DNA of 64,000 nucleotides from contig NZ_BJNO01000009.1 of assembly GCF_006539725.1 (NCBI RefSeq), positions 1 through 64,000 of the forward strand. The letters run 5' to 3'. The translations under genes and the position numbers were made by a program. Shown here one piece after another: positions 55,060 to 64,000 of the stretch. Source of the stretch: Klebsiella terrigena. Its GTDB lineage: Bacteria; Pseudomonadota; Gammaproteobacteria; Enterobacterales; Enterobacteriaceae. How positions within the stretch are numbered: the first letter of the stretch is position 1; each line of letters opens with the position of its first letter. The notes beneath the pieces were generated by a model. The model was given only the letters and a program-made list of their open reading frames with translations, was not told the origin of the DNA and ran no database searches.

Positions 55060-56073
55060 TTAGCGCTGATAGAAAGCCGGGCACTCCGGCAGCGCGACCG
55101 CGACTGGTCCGGTGCTTTCCTGCGCCTGCAGGCAGGCGTCGGCGGCGACAGAGGCGGCATAGCCATCCCACGCCGACGGGCCCTGCAGCCTGCCGGCCCG
55201 CACGTCGTTGATAAAGGCCTGCAGCTCGACGTCGTAGGCTTTGATAAAGCGATCTTTCCAGTCGGTGAGGATCGGCGTCGACAGATTGGCCGCTTTGCGC
55301 ATCTGCACCGCCGAGGGTTCCGGCAGGCGCGCAATCCCGGTTTCACCCACCACTTCGCACTGAATGTCGTAGCCGTACTGGCAGTTGACGAAAACTTCGA
55401 CGTCGATCAGGGCGCCTTTTTTGGTTTCAAACGAGACGATCTGCGGATCTCTCAGCCGGGCGTGGGTGTGGGAAGTGGCGCGCGGGAAGCGAACCTGCAC
55501 CGAGCGATAGTCGTCGTTCAGCAGCCAGCGCAGCACGTCCAGCTCGTGGATCAGGGTGTTGGTGATCGCCATATCGGTGGTGTAGTTCTCGCCGACGCTC
55601 TGGTTGCGGTGCGCGCACTTCAGCATCAGCGGCGCGCCGATATCGCCGTCATCAATCACTTTTTTCAGCGCCAGGTAGCCTTCATCGTACGGACGCATAA
55701 AGCCGACCTGCACCAGCCTGCGGCCGGCTTTTATTTCGGCATCGACAATGCGGCGGCAGCCTTCGGCGCTCATCGCCAGCGGCTTTTCGCAGAATACCGG
55801 CTTGCCGGCGGCAATCGCCGCGAGGGTGTACTCTTCGTGGGTCGGGTCCCATGAGGTCACCAGAATAGCGTCAACGTCGCTGGCGTTAATCACGTCGTGA
55901 CCGTCGGCGTAGACTTCGGCGTGAACGCCGGGCAGCGCAACCGCCGCCCGCGCGTTGTCGGCATTGATGTCCGAAACGGCCACCACCGTGGCCCCCTGTA
56001 ATACCTGAGTGCAGCGACGGATATGCTCTTTACCAATGGCGCCTGCGCCAATAACGCCTAATCTGAGTGACAT
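55060..56073 (-). CDS. iolG: Inositol 2-dehydrogenase IolG
   Basis: A 337-residue Gfo/Idh/MocA-family enzyme that oxidises myo-inositol to 2-keto-myo-inositol with NAD+, the first pathway step. The Rossmann motif is [12 protein letters not shown], the catalytic Lys is in [10 protein letters not shown], and the substrate-binding Asp/His pair lies in [11 protein letters not shown]. The length is typical. It lies between iolD and the iolH-like gene in one leftward unit. Confidence 0.94.
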   Translation of the reverse strand: MSLRLGVIGAGAIGKEHIRRCTQVLQGATVVAVSDINADNARAAVALPGVHAEVYADGHDVINASDVDAILVTSWDPTHEEYTLAAIAAGKPVFCEKPLAMSAEGCRRIVDAEIKAGRRLVQVGFMRPYDEGYLALKKVIDDGDIGAPLMLKCAHRNQSVGENYTTDMAITNTLIHELDVLRWLLNDDYRSVQVRFPRATSHTHARLRDPQIVSFETKKGALIDVEVFVNCQYGYDIQCEVVGETGIARLPEPSAVQMRKAANLSTPILTDWKDRFIKAYDVELQAFINDVRAGRLQGPSAWDGYAASVAADACLQAQESTGPVAVALPECPAFYQR

Positions 56074-56121
56074 AATAGTGTTCTCCCGCGGTTCTGTAGG
56101 GTTCAGGGTGGGTGTTCTGTT

Positions 56122-58062
56122 TTAGTAATCCCGCGCCTCAGCGCGTTTTTCATTAATCTGCTCTGCGACTTTGCGGATCCGCTCGGACAGCGCCGTCTGG
56201 GCCACGCCGACGTTCCACCAGCTGCCGTACTTATGCACCATGGTTTTCGGCAGCACTTTAATATCAATCAGCGTGCTGACCGTTTCACGACGCGCGGCGT
56301 CCAGCGCATGGCGCAGTTCATCAAGGGTGGTGACGCGCCAGGTTTTGCAGCCGTAGCCCGCGGCGATGGTCGCGAAATCGACCGGCACCAGGCCGCCCTG
56401 CAGCCGCCCGCTCTCCGCCGAGCGGTAGCGGAACTCAGTGCCGAAGCTGTCCATACCGTGCTCGATCTGCAGGTTGTTAATACAGCCGTTGGCCATGTTA
56501 TCGAGCAGCACGATGTTGATCTTCGCGCGCTCCTGTAAAGAGGTGACCAGCTCGGAGTGCAGCATCATGAATGAGCCGTCGCCCACCAGCGAATAGACCT
56601 CGCTTTGCGGCTGCGCCAGCTTCACGCCCAGCGCGGCATTCACCTCATAGCCCATGCAGGAGTAGCCGTACTCAACGTGATAGGTGTTGGTCCCCCGGTT
56701 GCGCCAGACGCGCTGCAGATCGCCGGGCAGGCTGCCCGCCGCCGCCACGATCACCGCATCGGAGGCCAGCGTTTCATTCAGCACGCCGAGCACGCTGCAC
56801 TGCGTTAAGGTTGAATCCGTGATCTGGCGGAATTCGCGGTACACCACATCGCGATCCAGGCGATCGTCAATTTCCGGGACGAAGGACTCGTCCTGCCATA
56901 CCGCCTGATAGACGCGCTGGGTCTCTTTCAGCTGGCGGCTCTGGACGCTGTCGATCTGCGCTCCCCATTCTGCCTGCCAGGATTCGCCCGCCAGGGCGTC
57001 GTCCAGCGCGGTGAGCGCTTCGCGGGCATCGGCCAGCAGCGGGATCCCGTCGAGCTTCCAGGCGTCAAAATTGCTGACGTTGACGTTAAGGAAGCGCACG
57101 CCGGGATGCTGGAAAAGCCATTTTGACGCGGTGGTGAAATCGCTGAAGCGGGTGCCGATACCGATCACTAAATCGGCCTCTTTCGCCAGCAGGTTGGCCG
57201 CCAGGCAGCCGGTTTCGCCCACCCCGCCAACGTTCAGCGGATGGGAGGAGACCACCGAGCCTTTCCCGGCCTGCGTTTCCGCAAAGGGGATGCCGTAGCG
57301 TTCGGCAAAGCGGGACAGCGCCTCGCCGGCACCGGCGTACTTCACCCCGCCGCCGCAGATAATCAGCGGCTTGCGGCTGGCCTTAATCGCCGCCAGCGCA
57401 TCCGCCAGCTGCGCGGCGCTGGCCGGGCGACGGTCGAGCCGATGCACGCGTCGGGCAAAGAAAGAGAGCGGATAATCCCAGGCTTCGCCCTGAACGTCCT
57501 GCGGCAGACAGAGGGTCACGGCGCCGGTCTCAGCCGGGTCGGTCAGGACGCGCATCGCGTTAATGCAGGCGCTCATCAGCTGCTCCGGGCGCGTAATGCG
57601 GTCCCAGTATTTGCTCACCGCGCGAAACGCGTCGTTGGTGCTGATGCTCAGGTCATAGCTCTGTTCAACCTGCTGCAGGACGGGATCAGGCTGACGGGTC
57701 GCAAACACGTCGCCGGGCAGCAGAAGAAGAGGAATACGGTTGGCGGTCGCGGTGGCCGCGGCGGTAATCATGTTGGCGGCGCCCGGCCCCACGGAGGAGG
57801 TGCAGGCGATGATCTGCCGGCGCAGAGACTGTCTGGCAAAGCCGGTCGCCGCGTGCGCCATCCCCTGCTCGTTACGCCCCTGGAATACCCGCATTTCGCC
57901 GCTGTCCTGCTCCAGCGCCTGGCCCAGCCCCAGCACGTTGCCGTGGCCGAAGATGGCAAAAATACCTTTGACGAATTTATGCTCTTCGCCATCGACTTCC
58001 AGATACTGGTTATCAAGGAACTTCACCAGCGCCTGCGCCATTGTCAGTCTCAGTTTGCCCAT
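56122..58062 (-). CDS. iolD: 3D-(3,5/4)-trihydroxycyclohexane-1,2-dione hydrolase IolD
   Basis: A 646-residue thiamine-diphosphate enzyme that opens the ring to 5-deoxy-glucuronate, the third pathway step. It has the three-domain ThDP fold. The N-terminal catalytic Glu region is [23 protein letters not shown], and the cofactor motif is [16 protein letters not shown]...[22 protein letters not shown] upstream supports the ATG at 58062. It is the first gene of the leftward iolDGHE-iolT unit. Confidence 0.94.
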   Translation of the reverse strand: MGKLRLTMAQALVKFLDNQYLEVDGEEHKFVKGIFAIFGHGNVLGLGQALEQDSGEMRVFQGRNEQGMAHAATGFARQSLRRQIIACTSSVGPGAANMITAAATATANRIPLLLLPGDVFATRQPDPVLQQVEQSYDLSISTNDAFRAVSKYWDRITRPEQLMSACINAMRVLTDPAETGAVTLCLPQDVQGEAWDYPLSFFARRVHRLDRRPASAAQLADALAAIKASRKPLIICGGGVKYAGAGEALSRFAERYGIPFAETQAGKGSVVSSHPLNVGGVGETGCLAANLLAKEADLVIGIGTRFSDFTTASKWLFQHPGVRFLNVNVSNFDAWKLDGIPLLADAREALTALDDALAGESWQAEWGAQIDSVQSRQLKETQRVYQAVWQDESFVPEIDDRLDRDVVYREFRQITDSTLTQCSVLGVLNETLASDAVIVAAAGSLPGDLQRVWRNRGTNTYHVEYGYSCMGYEVNAALGVKLAQPQSEVYSLVGDGSFMMLHSELVTSLQERAKINIVLLDNMANGCINNLQIEHGMDSFGTEFRYRSAESGRLQGGLVPVDFATIAAGYGCKTWRVTTLDELRHALDAARRETVSTLIDIKVLPKTMVHKYGSWWNVGVAQTALSERIRKVAEQINEKRAEARDY

Positions 58063-58588
58063 GTTGCACAATCCTTATTGTTCAGTATTTGTGTGTGGGT
58101 TAGCGCTTTTGCCCCTGCGGCGATACCGGAAGAGGTCCAGACAAATCGTTAACGGCCACTGGAATACTGTTGGATTATAGGCAAACATTTTTTTCATTAA
58201 ACATAAATACAGAAAAAACATTTCATTTTGCGAGAAGGATCAAACTCTCGGCGCATTTCACTCGTTTCATCGACATCGGCGCGCAACCCGCCTCCCATTC
58301 TGCGTCACGCCACATACCAATATCCTTTTAAAAATCAGGTATAAAGATGTTTATTACTCACCCTTTTTCACGCAAGAGCAGCCGGCGCCAGCAAACCTTT
58401 GTATAATGGTGCCCGGCGCCGCAGAGTGGTAGATCCCTCACACTTTTGGTTTTTTAATTTCGATCCAATTTGCAAATGAAATATTTATTTCTCAAACTAA
58501 GGGGAATCGTTCACTCTCAGGCTGTTTGTGGAGACCTCGTCGATATCGACCCTTCCGTACAGCAGACATGCAAAAGGAAACCGTAGCT
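58063..58588. promoter_or_regulatory. Divergent promoter region between iolD and iolC
   Basis: A 526-base region without a gene, AT-rich, that must hold the promoters of both iol arms. TTTCATT-type motifs recur (for example CATTTCATTTTGCG at about 58220 and GCATTTCACTCGTTTCATC at about 58252-58270), similar to those in front of iolR. They are candidate IolR sites. Nothing else is evident. Confidence 0.5.
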
Positions 58589-60502
58589 ATGAATGCAGCA
58601 GTAAAGCGGCTCGACGTCATCTGTATTGGCCGGGTGGCTGTCGACCTCTATGCCCAGCAGATTGGCGCAAGGCTGGAAGATGTCGCCAGTTTCTCTAAAT
58701 ATCTGGGCGGCTCCTCGGGCAACGTGGCCTTTGGCACCGCCATTCAGGGGTTAAAATCGGCGATGCTTGCCCGCGTGGGTGATGAGCACAATGGCCGCTT
58801 TTTACGTGAAACGCTAAGCCGTGCCGGGGTTGATACCGAATACCTGATAACCGACCAGCAGCGCCTTACCGCACTGGTGATGCTGGGGATTAAAGATCAG
58901 GAAACCTTCCCGCTTATTTTTTACCGCGACAACTGCGCCGATATGGCGCTGACGCCGGAAGATATTAAGGAAGAGTACATCGCCTCCTCCCGGGCGCTGG
59001 CGATCACCGGCACGCACCTTTCGCATGCCAACACCCGCGCAGCGGTGCTGAAAGCGCTGGAGTACGCCCGCCACCACGGCCTGCGGACGGCGCTGGATAT
59101 CGACTATCGCCCGGTTCTTTGGGGATTAACCTCGCCCGGCGATGGTGAAACGCGTTTCATTGCTTCCGGTTCCGTCACCCGTCAGCTGCAGGAAGTGCTA
59201 CATCTGTTCGATTTAGTGGTCGGTACAGAAGAAGAGTTTCATATTGCCGGCGGCAGCACCGATACGCTGACGGCGCTGAAAAACGTCCGCCACGCCACCA
59301 AAGCCACCCTGGTGTGCAAGCGCGGTCCGATGGGCTGCGTGGTGCTGGAAGGCGAGATCCCCGACAGCTGGGACAGCGTGCCACTGCAGCAGGGCGTGCG
59401 GGTGGAGGTGCTCAACGTGCTGGGCGCCGGCGATGCCTTTATGTCTGGCCTGCTGCGCGGCTGGCTGAACGACGAGGGCTGGGAGCAGGCCTGCCGCTAC
59501 GCTAACGCCTGCGGGGCGCTGGTGGTCTCTCGCCACGGCTGCGCGCCGGCGATGCCGACGAAAGTGGAGCTCGATGACTATCTGCTGCGCGCGGAATCGG
59601 TCCCGCGCCCGGATCTCGACGCCCGTCTGAACCATCTCCATCGGGTGACCAGCCGCCGCCAGCAGTGGCCTGAGCTGTGCATCTTCGCCTTTGACCACCG
59701 CAAGCAGCTGGCGGATCTGGTGCAGGAAACCGGTCGCGATACGGCCTGCATCCCGCAGCTCAAGCTGCTGCTGCTGGCCGCCGCCGAAGCGGCAGCGCAG
59801 GAGGCCGGGCTCGATCGGCGCAGCGGTATTCTCGCCGATGGCACCTACGGCCAGCGCGCGCTGAACGCCATTACCGGCAAAGGCTGGTGGATCGGGCGGC
59901 CAATCGAGCTGCCGGGCTCTCGCCCGCTGCGTCTTGAGCACGGCAATATCGGCTCTCAGCTGATCGACTGGCCGCTGGAACAGGTGGTTAAGTGCCTGGT
60001 CTTCTATCATCCGGCCGACCCGGTGGCGCTGCGCGCCGAGCAGGATGCGCTGCTGCTGGAGGTCTGGCAGGCCTGCAATAAGTCCGGGCACGAGCTGCTG
60101 CTGGAAGTTATCCTGCCGGAGAGCGGCCCGGATAAGGACGAGCGCCACTATTACGCCATGCTGGAACATTTTTACCGGCTCGGTATCCAGCCCGACTGGT
60201 GGAAGCTGCCGCCGCTCTCCAGCGCAAACTGGGAGAAGATCGCCGCGCTGATCGAACGCGAAGATAGCCTGTGCCGCGGGATCCTGATCCTTGGCCTCGA
60301 CGCGCCGCCCGATCGCCTGCGCGCCGGATTCGCCGAAGCCGCGAACCACCCTATCATCAAAGGCTTTGCCGTCGGCCGCACCATTTTTGGTCAGCCTTCG
60401 CGCCGCTGGATGCAGGGCGAGCTTAGCGATGAGGCGCTGATCGATGAGGTGAAACGCAACTACCTGGCGCTTATCGGCTACTGGCGCGAAGCCCGCGGCT
60501 AA
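58589..60502 (+). CDS. iolC: 5-Dehydro-2-deoxygluconokinase IolC with fused DUF2090 aldolase-like domain
   Basis: A 637-residue two-domain protein. Residues about 1-325 are a PfkB-family kinase with RVAVDLYAQQIG, YLGGSSGNVAFGTA and the ATP/anion-hole motif NVLGAGDAFMSGLLRGW. Residues about 340-637 are a DUF2090 domain beginning LCIFAFDHRKQLADL, which resembles IolJ/LacD-type aldolases. No separate iolJ is present in the window, so the fused domain may supply the aldolase step. AAAGGA favours the ATG at 58589 over upstream starts at 58526 and 58568. Confidence 0.93.
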   Translation: MNAAVKRLDVICIGRVAVDLYAQQIGARLEDVASFSKYLGGSSGNVAFGTAIQGLKSAMLARVGDEHNGRFLRETLSRAGVDTEYLITDQQRLTALVMLGIKDQETFPLIFYRDNCADMALTPEDIKEEYIASSRALAITGTHLSHANTRAAVLKALEYARHHGLRTALDIDYRPVLWGLTSPGDGETRFIASGSVTRQLQEVLHLFDLVVGTEEEFHIAGGSTDTLTALKNVRHATKATLVCKRGPMGCVVLEGEIPDSWDSVPLQQGVRVEVLNVLGAGDAFMSGLLRGWLNDEGWEQACRYANACGALVVSRHGCAPAMPTKVELDDYLLRAESVPRPDLDARLNHLHRVTSRRQQWPELCIFAFDHRKQLADLVQETGRDTACIPQLKLLLLAAAEAAAQEAGLDRRSGILADGTYGQRALNAITGKGWWIGRPIELPGSRPLRLEHGNIGSQLIDWPLEQVVKCLVFYHPADPVALRAEQDALLLEVWQACNKSGHELLLEVILPESGPDKDERHYYAMLEHFYRLGIQPDWWKLPPLSSANWEKIAALIEREDSLCRGILILGLDAPPDRLRAGFAEAANHPIIKGFAVGRTIFGQPSRRWMQGELSDEALIDEVKRNYLALIGYWREARG

Positions 60503-60510
60503 TCCTGCTC

Positions 60511-60546
60511 AGCCCGCACCTTCCCCCTCCGGTGCGGGCTTTTTTC
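60511..60546 (+). terminator. Terminator of iolC
   Basis: A 10-bp stem AGCCCGCACC/GGTGCGGGCT (60511-60520, 60531-60540) with a pyrimidine loop is followed by TTTTT, starting eight bases after the iolC stop. Confidence 0.92.
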
Positions 60547-60556
60547 GCTTTCTTCG

Positions 60557-60603
60557 TGAAATGAATCGCGTATTTCATCGCAAAAAATGAAAAATTCGCT
60601 TCA
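60557..60603. promoter_or_regulatory. Candidate IolR operator cluster upstream of iolR
   Basis: An inverted repeat TGAAAT-N9-ATTTCA (60557-60577) and a second dyad TGAA...TTCA (60588-60603) lie 50-100 bases before the iolR start. A direct repeat TTTCATTTCATC follows (60629-60640). Related TTTCATT motifs occur in the iolD-iolC gap. They are plausibly bound by IolR for autoregulation. Confidence 0.45.
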
Positions 60604-60652
60604 TTTGGTACACTGGAAGTTATATTTCTTTCATTTCATCAGAGCGCAATTT

Positions 60653-61513
60653 ATGGCCAATAATCCAACCCAACTTACCATCCTGCAGGATGAGATCAGG
60701 CGTCGCTACGATACGTTAAGCAAACGCTTAAAACAGGTGGCGCGCTATATTCTGGATAACAGCAATAGCGTGGCTTTCGATACCGTCGCCTCTATCGCCC
60801 AGCAGGCCGACGTTCCGCCATCCACCCTGATTCGTTTCGCTAATGCTTTTGGCTTCAGCGGCTTTAACGAAATGAAGCAGATGTTCAGACAGCATCTGAT
60901 GGAAGAGACCGCCAACTATACCGAGCGCGCGCGCCTGTTCCGTCAGACCACCAACGATGAGAGCTCGCCGCCGGAAACGCCGACCGAAATTCTCAATATG
61001 TTTACCATGGTCAACACCCAGGCGCTGCAGCAGCTTGCCATGCAGACCTCGGGCGACGATCTTGAGCGCGCGGTAGCCCTGCTGGCGGAAGCGGAGAATA
61101 TCTACGTTATCGGCCTGCGCCGCTCGTTTAGCGTCGCCTCCTATCTGACCTACGCCCTGCGCCATCTTGACCGCAAGGCCTTCCTGATCGACGGGCTCGG
61201 CGGCATGTTTACCGAGCAGCTGAGCCTGGTCGGCCCGAAAGACGTGGTGGTAGCGGTCAGCTTCTCGCCTTACGCCCGCGAGGTGGTTGAGCTGGTTGAG
61301 CTCGGCGCTCAGCGCAAAGCGCGGCAGATTGCTATTACCGACAGCCAGGTCAGCCCGCTCGCGGCCTTCAGCGACGTCTGCTTCGTGGTGCGCGAGGCCC
61401 AGGTTGACGGGTTCCGCTCGCAGGTGGCTTCGCTGTGTCTCGCCCAGACGCTGGCGGTTTCGCTGGCCCTCAACAGCAGCAAAGATCAGCAGGCCCAGCA
61501 GCAGCAGGCCTGA
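60653..61513 (+). CDS. iolR: RpiR-family regulator IolR
   Basis: A 286-residue repressor with an N-terminal RpiR helix-turn-helix (SIAQQADVPPSTLIRFANAFGFSGFNEMKQ) and a C-terminal SIS sugar-phosphate-binding domain (YVIGLRRSFSVASYL, VVVAVSFSPYAREVVEL). In Salmonella IolR represses the iol genes, with a pathway intermediate as inducer. The ATG at 60653 is chosen; the longer frame to 60587 lacks similarity. The tail is Gln-rich. Confidence 0.92.
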   Translation: MANNPTQLTILQDEIRRRYDTLSKRLKQVARYILDNSNSVAFDTVASIAQQADVPPSTLIRFANAFGFSGFNEMKQMFRQHLMEETANYTERARLFRQTTNDESSPPETPTEILNMFTMVNTQALQQLAMQTSGDDLERAVALLAEAENIYVIGLRRSFSVASYLTYALRHLDRKAFLIDGLGGMFTEQLSLVGPKDVVVAVSFSPYAREVVELVELGAQRKARQIAITDSQVSPLAAFSDVCFVVREAQVDGFRSQVASLCLAQTLAVSLALNSSKDQQAQQQQA

Positions 61514-61527
61514 GGCACCGCCTCCCC

Positions 61528-61592
61528 GGAGGCGGCGCGTCCGCCCGTCCGCCCGTCCGCTCGACCACGGCCACGACCACGACCACGACCAG
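61528..61592. repeat. Two adjacent short tandem repeats after iolR
   Basis: An 8-base unit CGTCCGCC is repeated about three times (61538-61562), followed by a 6-base unit CCACGA repeated about four times (61566-61592). They lie in the 292-base gap between the convergent iolR and iolB and have no coding role that I can see. Confidence 0.6.
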
Positions 61593-61753
61593 ACGTACTC
61601 TCTTCTCCCGGACGGCGGCGTCAACGCCTTATCCGGGCTAGCGCCGCACGCCTTGTCATCCCGTCCAGTCAGGCGACATTGTGCAAATTCGCCCCGCCCG
61701 TCCAGACAACCTGCTATCGACCAGGGCCGCGCAGCCGGGAACGCTCAGGCAAT

Positions 61754-61784
61754 AAAAAAGGCCGGTTAGCAAATCTAACCGGCC
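61754..61784 (-). terminator. Terminator of iolAB
   Basis: On the minus strand a 10-bp stem GGCCGGTTAG/CTAACCGGCC (61760-61769, 61775-61784) with a 5-base loop is followed by TTTTTT, 21 bases after the iolB stop. Confidence 0.92.
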
Positions 61785-61805
61785 CTGCGTCGCGTTCACG
61801 GCGTA

Positions 61806-62615
61806 TCAGTCGTGGCGAGGATAGTCGGGGCTATTGATCCACGCGTGATCTTCTTCCCAGCTAAACAGCCACCGGCGATCCGGCCCGGCCATCACGTTCA
61901 GATAGTAGCTGTCATAGCCGGCAATCGCCGCCACCGGATGATAGCCGCGCGGCACCATCACCACGTCGTGGTTGTAGGGCGCCATGCAGGCGTCCAGGCT
62001 GCGGTCATCGGTATAGACGCGCTGGAAGGCAAAGCCCTGCGGCGGGTCGAAGCGGTGATAGTAGGTCTCCTCCAGCTGGGTCTCGCGGCCAGGCAGCGCG
62101 GTATCGTGCTTGTGCGACGGCCACGAGCTGGTGGCACCCTCATCGGTGTAGACCTCGACCACCAGCAGGCAGTCAGCCTGCGCGCTGTCCGGCAGAATAT
62201 TGTGCACCTGGCGCTGATTGCGCCCTTTGCCGCGATGCTCAACGCCAACGTCCTGCGGGCGAATCACCCGCGCGGGGAAGCTCCCCTTACCCGGCGCGCT
62301 GCAGACCGCCAGCTCGAGATCGGAATCGGCGGTAACCTCGACTTTATCCTGCGGCGGCACGTAGACCGACCACGGCGGCGTGCGCTCAAACGGCGACATC
62401 CGCTGCCCGAGGTCCGGGAAATCGGCCTTCGTCGTTTTGACCGAGGCCAGCCCGGCGACCAGCACCAGGCACAGCTCGCGTTCGCCGCTTTCCAGCGTCA
62501 CGCTCTGCCCTTTTTTCAGCATCCAGACGTCAAAGCCGATATAGCGCCAGCCGGCGCTTTGCGGCGTAATGTGCTGGATCTGCCCCTCTTTTTGCGATTT
62601 AGCCAGTAACGACAT
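61806..62615 (-). CDS. iolB: 5-Deoxy-glucuronate isomerase IolB
   Basis: A 269-residue bicupin isomerase that converts 5-deoxy-glucuronate to 2-deoxy-5-keto-gluconate. Metal-site elements include SSWPSHKHD and LEETYYHRFDPPQGFAFQRVY, with HDVVMVPRGYHPV further on. Full length, starting MSLLAKSQKEGQ. It lies 18 bases downstream of iolA on the same strand, and a terminator follows. Confidence 0.94.
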   Translation of the reverse strand: MSLLAKSQKEGQIQHITPQSAGWRYIGFDVWMLKKGQSVTLESGERELCLVLVAGLASVKTTKADFPDLGQRMSPFERTPPWSVYVPPQDKVEVTADSDLELAVCSAPGKGSFPARVIRPQDVGVEHRGKGRNQRQVHNILPDSAQADCLLVVEVYTDEGATSSWPSHKHDTALPGRETQLEETYYHRFDPPQGFAFQRVYTDDRSLDACMAPYNHDVVMVPRGYHPVAAIAGYDSYYLNVMAGPDRRWLFSWEEDHAWINSPDYPRHD

Positions 62616-62633
62616 GGCGCTCTCCTTCGCCGA

Positions 62634-64000
62634 TTAGCCTAACGTCGGCATGCTGAATTCAGATACGGTTTGCTGCCCTTCCGGCCAGCGGACGGTGGCG
62701 GTTTTCATGCGCGTGTAGAAACGCACGCCGTCCGGCCCGTGGACGTTCAGGGCGCCGAAGACCGAGCGCTTCCAGCCGCCAAAGCTGTGGAACGCCATCG
62801 GTACCGGCACCGGCACGTTGACCCCGACCATCCCGGCCTGCACGTCATGGACGAATTCACGCGCGGTATGACCGCTGCTGGTGAAAACGGCGCTGCCGTT
62901 GCCAAACTCGTGGCTGTTCACCAGTTCCAGCGCGCTGTGATAGTCGGCGACGCGCACAATCCCCAGCACCGGCCCAAAAATCTCTTCCCGCCAGATGGTC
63001 ATCTCCGGCGTCACGTTATCAAACAGCGTCCCGCCAACATAGTAACCTTCATCGTAACCCGGCACCCGCGGCTTACGGCCGTCGACTACCAGCGTTGCGC
63101 CTTCGCTGACGCCCTTATCAATATAGCCCAGCACTTTTTTCTGATGGCTGTCGGAAACTACCGGGCCCATTTCGTTCTCTTCTTTGCCGCGCATGCAGCC
63201 AGGGCCGACCTTCAGCGCCTGCACCAGCGGCTGGAGGCGGGCAATCAGCTTGTCTGCGGTTTCATCGCCGACGGCAACCACCACCGGCAGCGCCATGCAG
63301 CGTTCTCCCGCCGAGCCAAACGCGCCGCCCATAATCGCGTTCACCGTGGCATCGAGGTCCGCATCCGGCATCACGATCGCATGGTTTTTCGCTGCGCCGA
63401 AGGCCTGCACGCGCTTCCCGTGAGCGCTGGCGGTTTTGTAGATATACTCCGCCACGCCGGAGGAGCCGACAAAGCTGACCGCCGCAATGCGCGGGTCGGT
63501 GTAGAGCTGCTCGGCATCTTCGTTGCTGCAGTGGATCACGTTAAAGACGCCATCCGGCAGGCCCGCCTCTTTGAGCAGCTCCGCAAGACGTACCGCCGCG
63601 GTAGGGGCCAGCGCAGGCGGCTTGAGGATGAAGCTGTTGCCGCAGGCCAGCGCCAGCGGGAACATCCACATCGGCACCATTGCCGGGAAGTTAAACGGCG
63701 TAATCCCCGCCACCACGCCCAGCGGCTGCATCAGGGAGTAGCTGTCGACGCCGGTACCGACGTCGGATGAATACTCACCTTTAATCAGGTGCGGGATCCC
63801 GCAGGCAAACTCAACCACTTCCAGGCCGCGTGTCAGCTCGCCCAGCGCATCCGACCACACCTTACCGTGCTCGCTAACGATGATCCCCGCCAGCTCTTCG
63901 GCATGTTGTTCCAGCAGCATTTTAAAGTTGAACAGCACCCGGGCGCGGCGCAGGGGCGTAGTACGCGACCAGCTTTCAAACGCGTCGCGAGCGACCTGAA
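62634..64000 (-). CDS. iolA: Methylmalonate-semialdehyde dehydrogenase IolA (5' end outside window)
   Basis: CoA-acylating aldehyde dehydrogenase that converts malonate semialdehyde to acetyl-CoA, the last pathway step. The frame remains open to the right edge, with codons reading QVARDAFESWSRTTPLRRAR upstream of the first internal Met, so about 45 N-terminal residues are missing. Visible motifs are PFNFPAMVPMWMFPLALACGN, VGSSGVAEYIY and the catalytic Cys in GSAGERCMALPV. It begins the leftward iolAB unit. Confidence 0.94.
   Translation of the reverse strand, partial: QVARDAFESWSRTTPLRRARVLFNFKMLLEQHAEELAGIIVSEHGKVWSDALGELTRGLEVVEFACGIPHLIKGEYSSDVGTGVDSYSLMQPLGVVAGITPFNFPAMVPMWMFPLALACGNSFILKPPALAPTAAVRLAELLKEAGLPDGVFNVIHCSNEDAEQLYTDPRIAAVSFVGSSGVAEYIYKTASAHGKRVQAFGAAKNHAIVMPDADLDATVNAIMGGAFGSAGERCMALPVVVAVGDETADKLIARLQPLVQALKVGPGCMRGKEENEMGPVVSDSHQKKVLGYIDKGVSEGATLVVDGRKPRVPGYDEGYYVGGTLFDNVTPEMTIWREEIFGPVLGIVRVADYHSALELVNSHEFGNGSAVFTSSGHTAREFVHDVQAGMVGVNVPVPVPMAFHSFGGWKRSVFGALNVHGPDGVRFYTRMKTATVRWPEGQQTVSEFSMPTLG

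Noticed and set aside
1-64000. CRISPR arrays, complete insertion sequences, integrons
   Set aside because: No regularly spaced direct repeats, transposase frames or attC-like sites were seen; the only mobile-element gene is the truncated integrase.

Overview
The window is chromosomal DNA from a GC-rich member of the Enterobacteriaceae, most likely the Klebsiella/Raoultella/Enterobacter group. The evidence is close E. coli-type RoxA, CusRS-CusCFBA, YqaE, SymE, Ahr and YagE-H proteins, a GpdQ phosphodiesterase that I recognise from Klebsiella (Enterobacter) aerogenes, a complete-looking myo-inositol cluster and a leuX tRNA. Species cannot be fixed from the sequence alone.

Layout. 1-386: a leftward rRNA-operon P1 promoter whose rRNA genes lie outside the window. 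387-10102: roxA (ribosomal protein L16 oxygenase), then the divergent copper/silver efflux locus cusSR / cusCFBA with a perfect CusR palindrome between the arms. 10172-14841: a leftward CvaA/CvaB-type export operon with a glycine-rich double-glycine-type precursor peptide (candidate class II microcin) and an unrecognised last gene. 15829-20791: a four-gene chaperone-usher fimbrial operon. 21184-25306: a convergent nest of three CadC/ToxR-like membrane regulators and two small FidL-like membrane proteins. 26531-30462: yqaE, a solitary XRE regulator with its operator, and a glucitol-family PTS with a Gfo/Idh/MocA dehydrogenase.

30463-37700 is defence-rich and flanks leuX. It holds SOS-linked symE, a NucS-like nuclease next to an HNH nuclease with a McrA-like head domain, an AbiE toxin-antitoxin pair whose toxin is cut short, and a P4-type integrase that is also cut short. 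The toxin and integrase 3' ends run into each other at about 34.77 kb, which looks like a deletion scar. On the other side of leuX lies an overlapping HNH nuclease/methyltransferase pair.

37848-64000 is metabolic: ahr; a Pho-box-preceded ABC importer operon containing gpdQ; the xynR-yagHGFE cluster for xylosides/xylonate; and iolT-E-H-G-D / iolC-iolR / iolB-iolA for myo-inositol catabolism, iolA running off the right edge.

The best candidates for undescribed biology are the microcin-like export operon (no immunity gene visible, plus an unknown co-translated 282-residue protein), the three-regulator/two-partner membrane signalling nest beside the fimbriae, the two nuclease pairs around leuX, and the glucitol-family PTS coupled to a MocA-type dehydrogenase.
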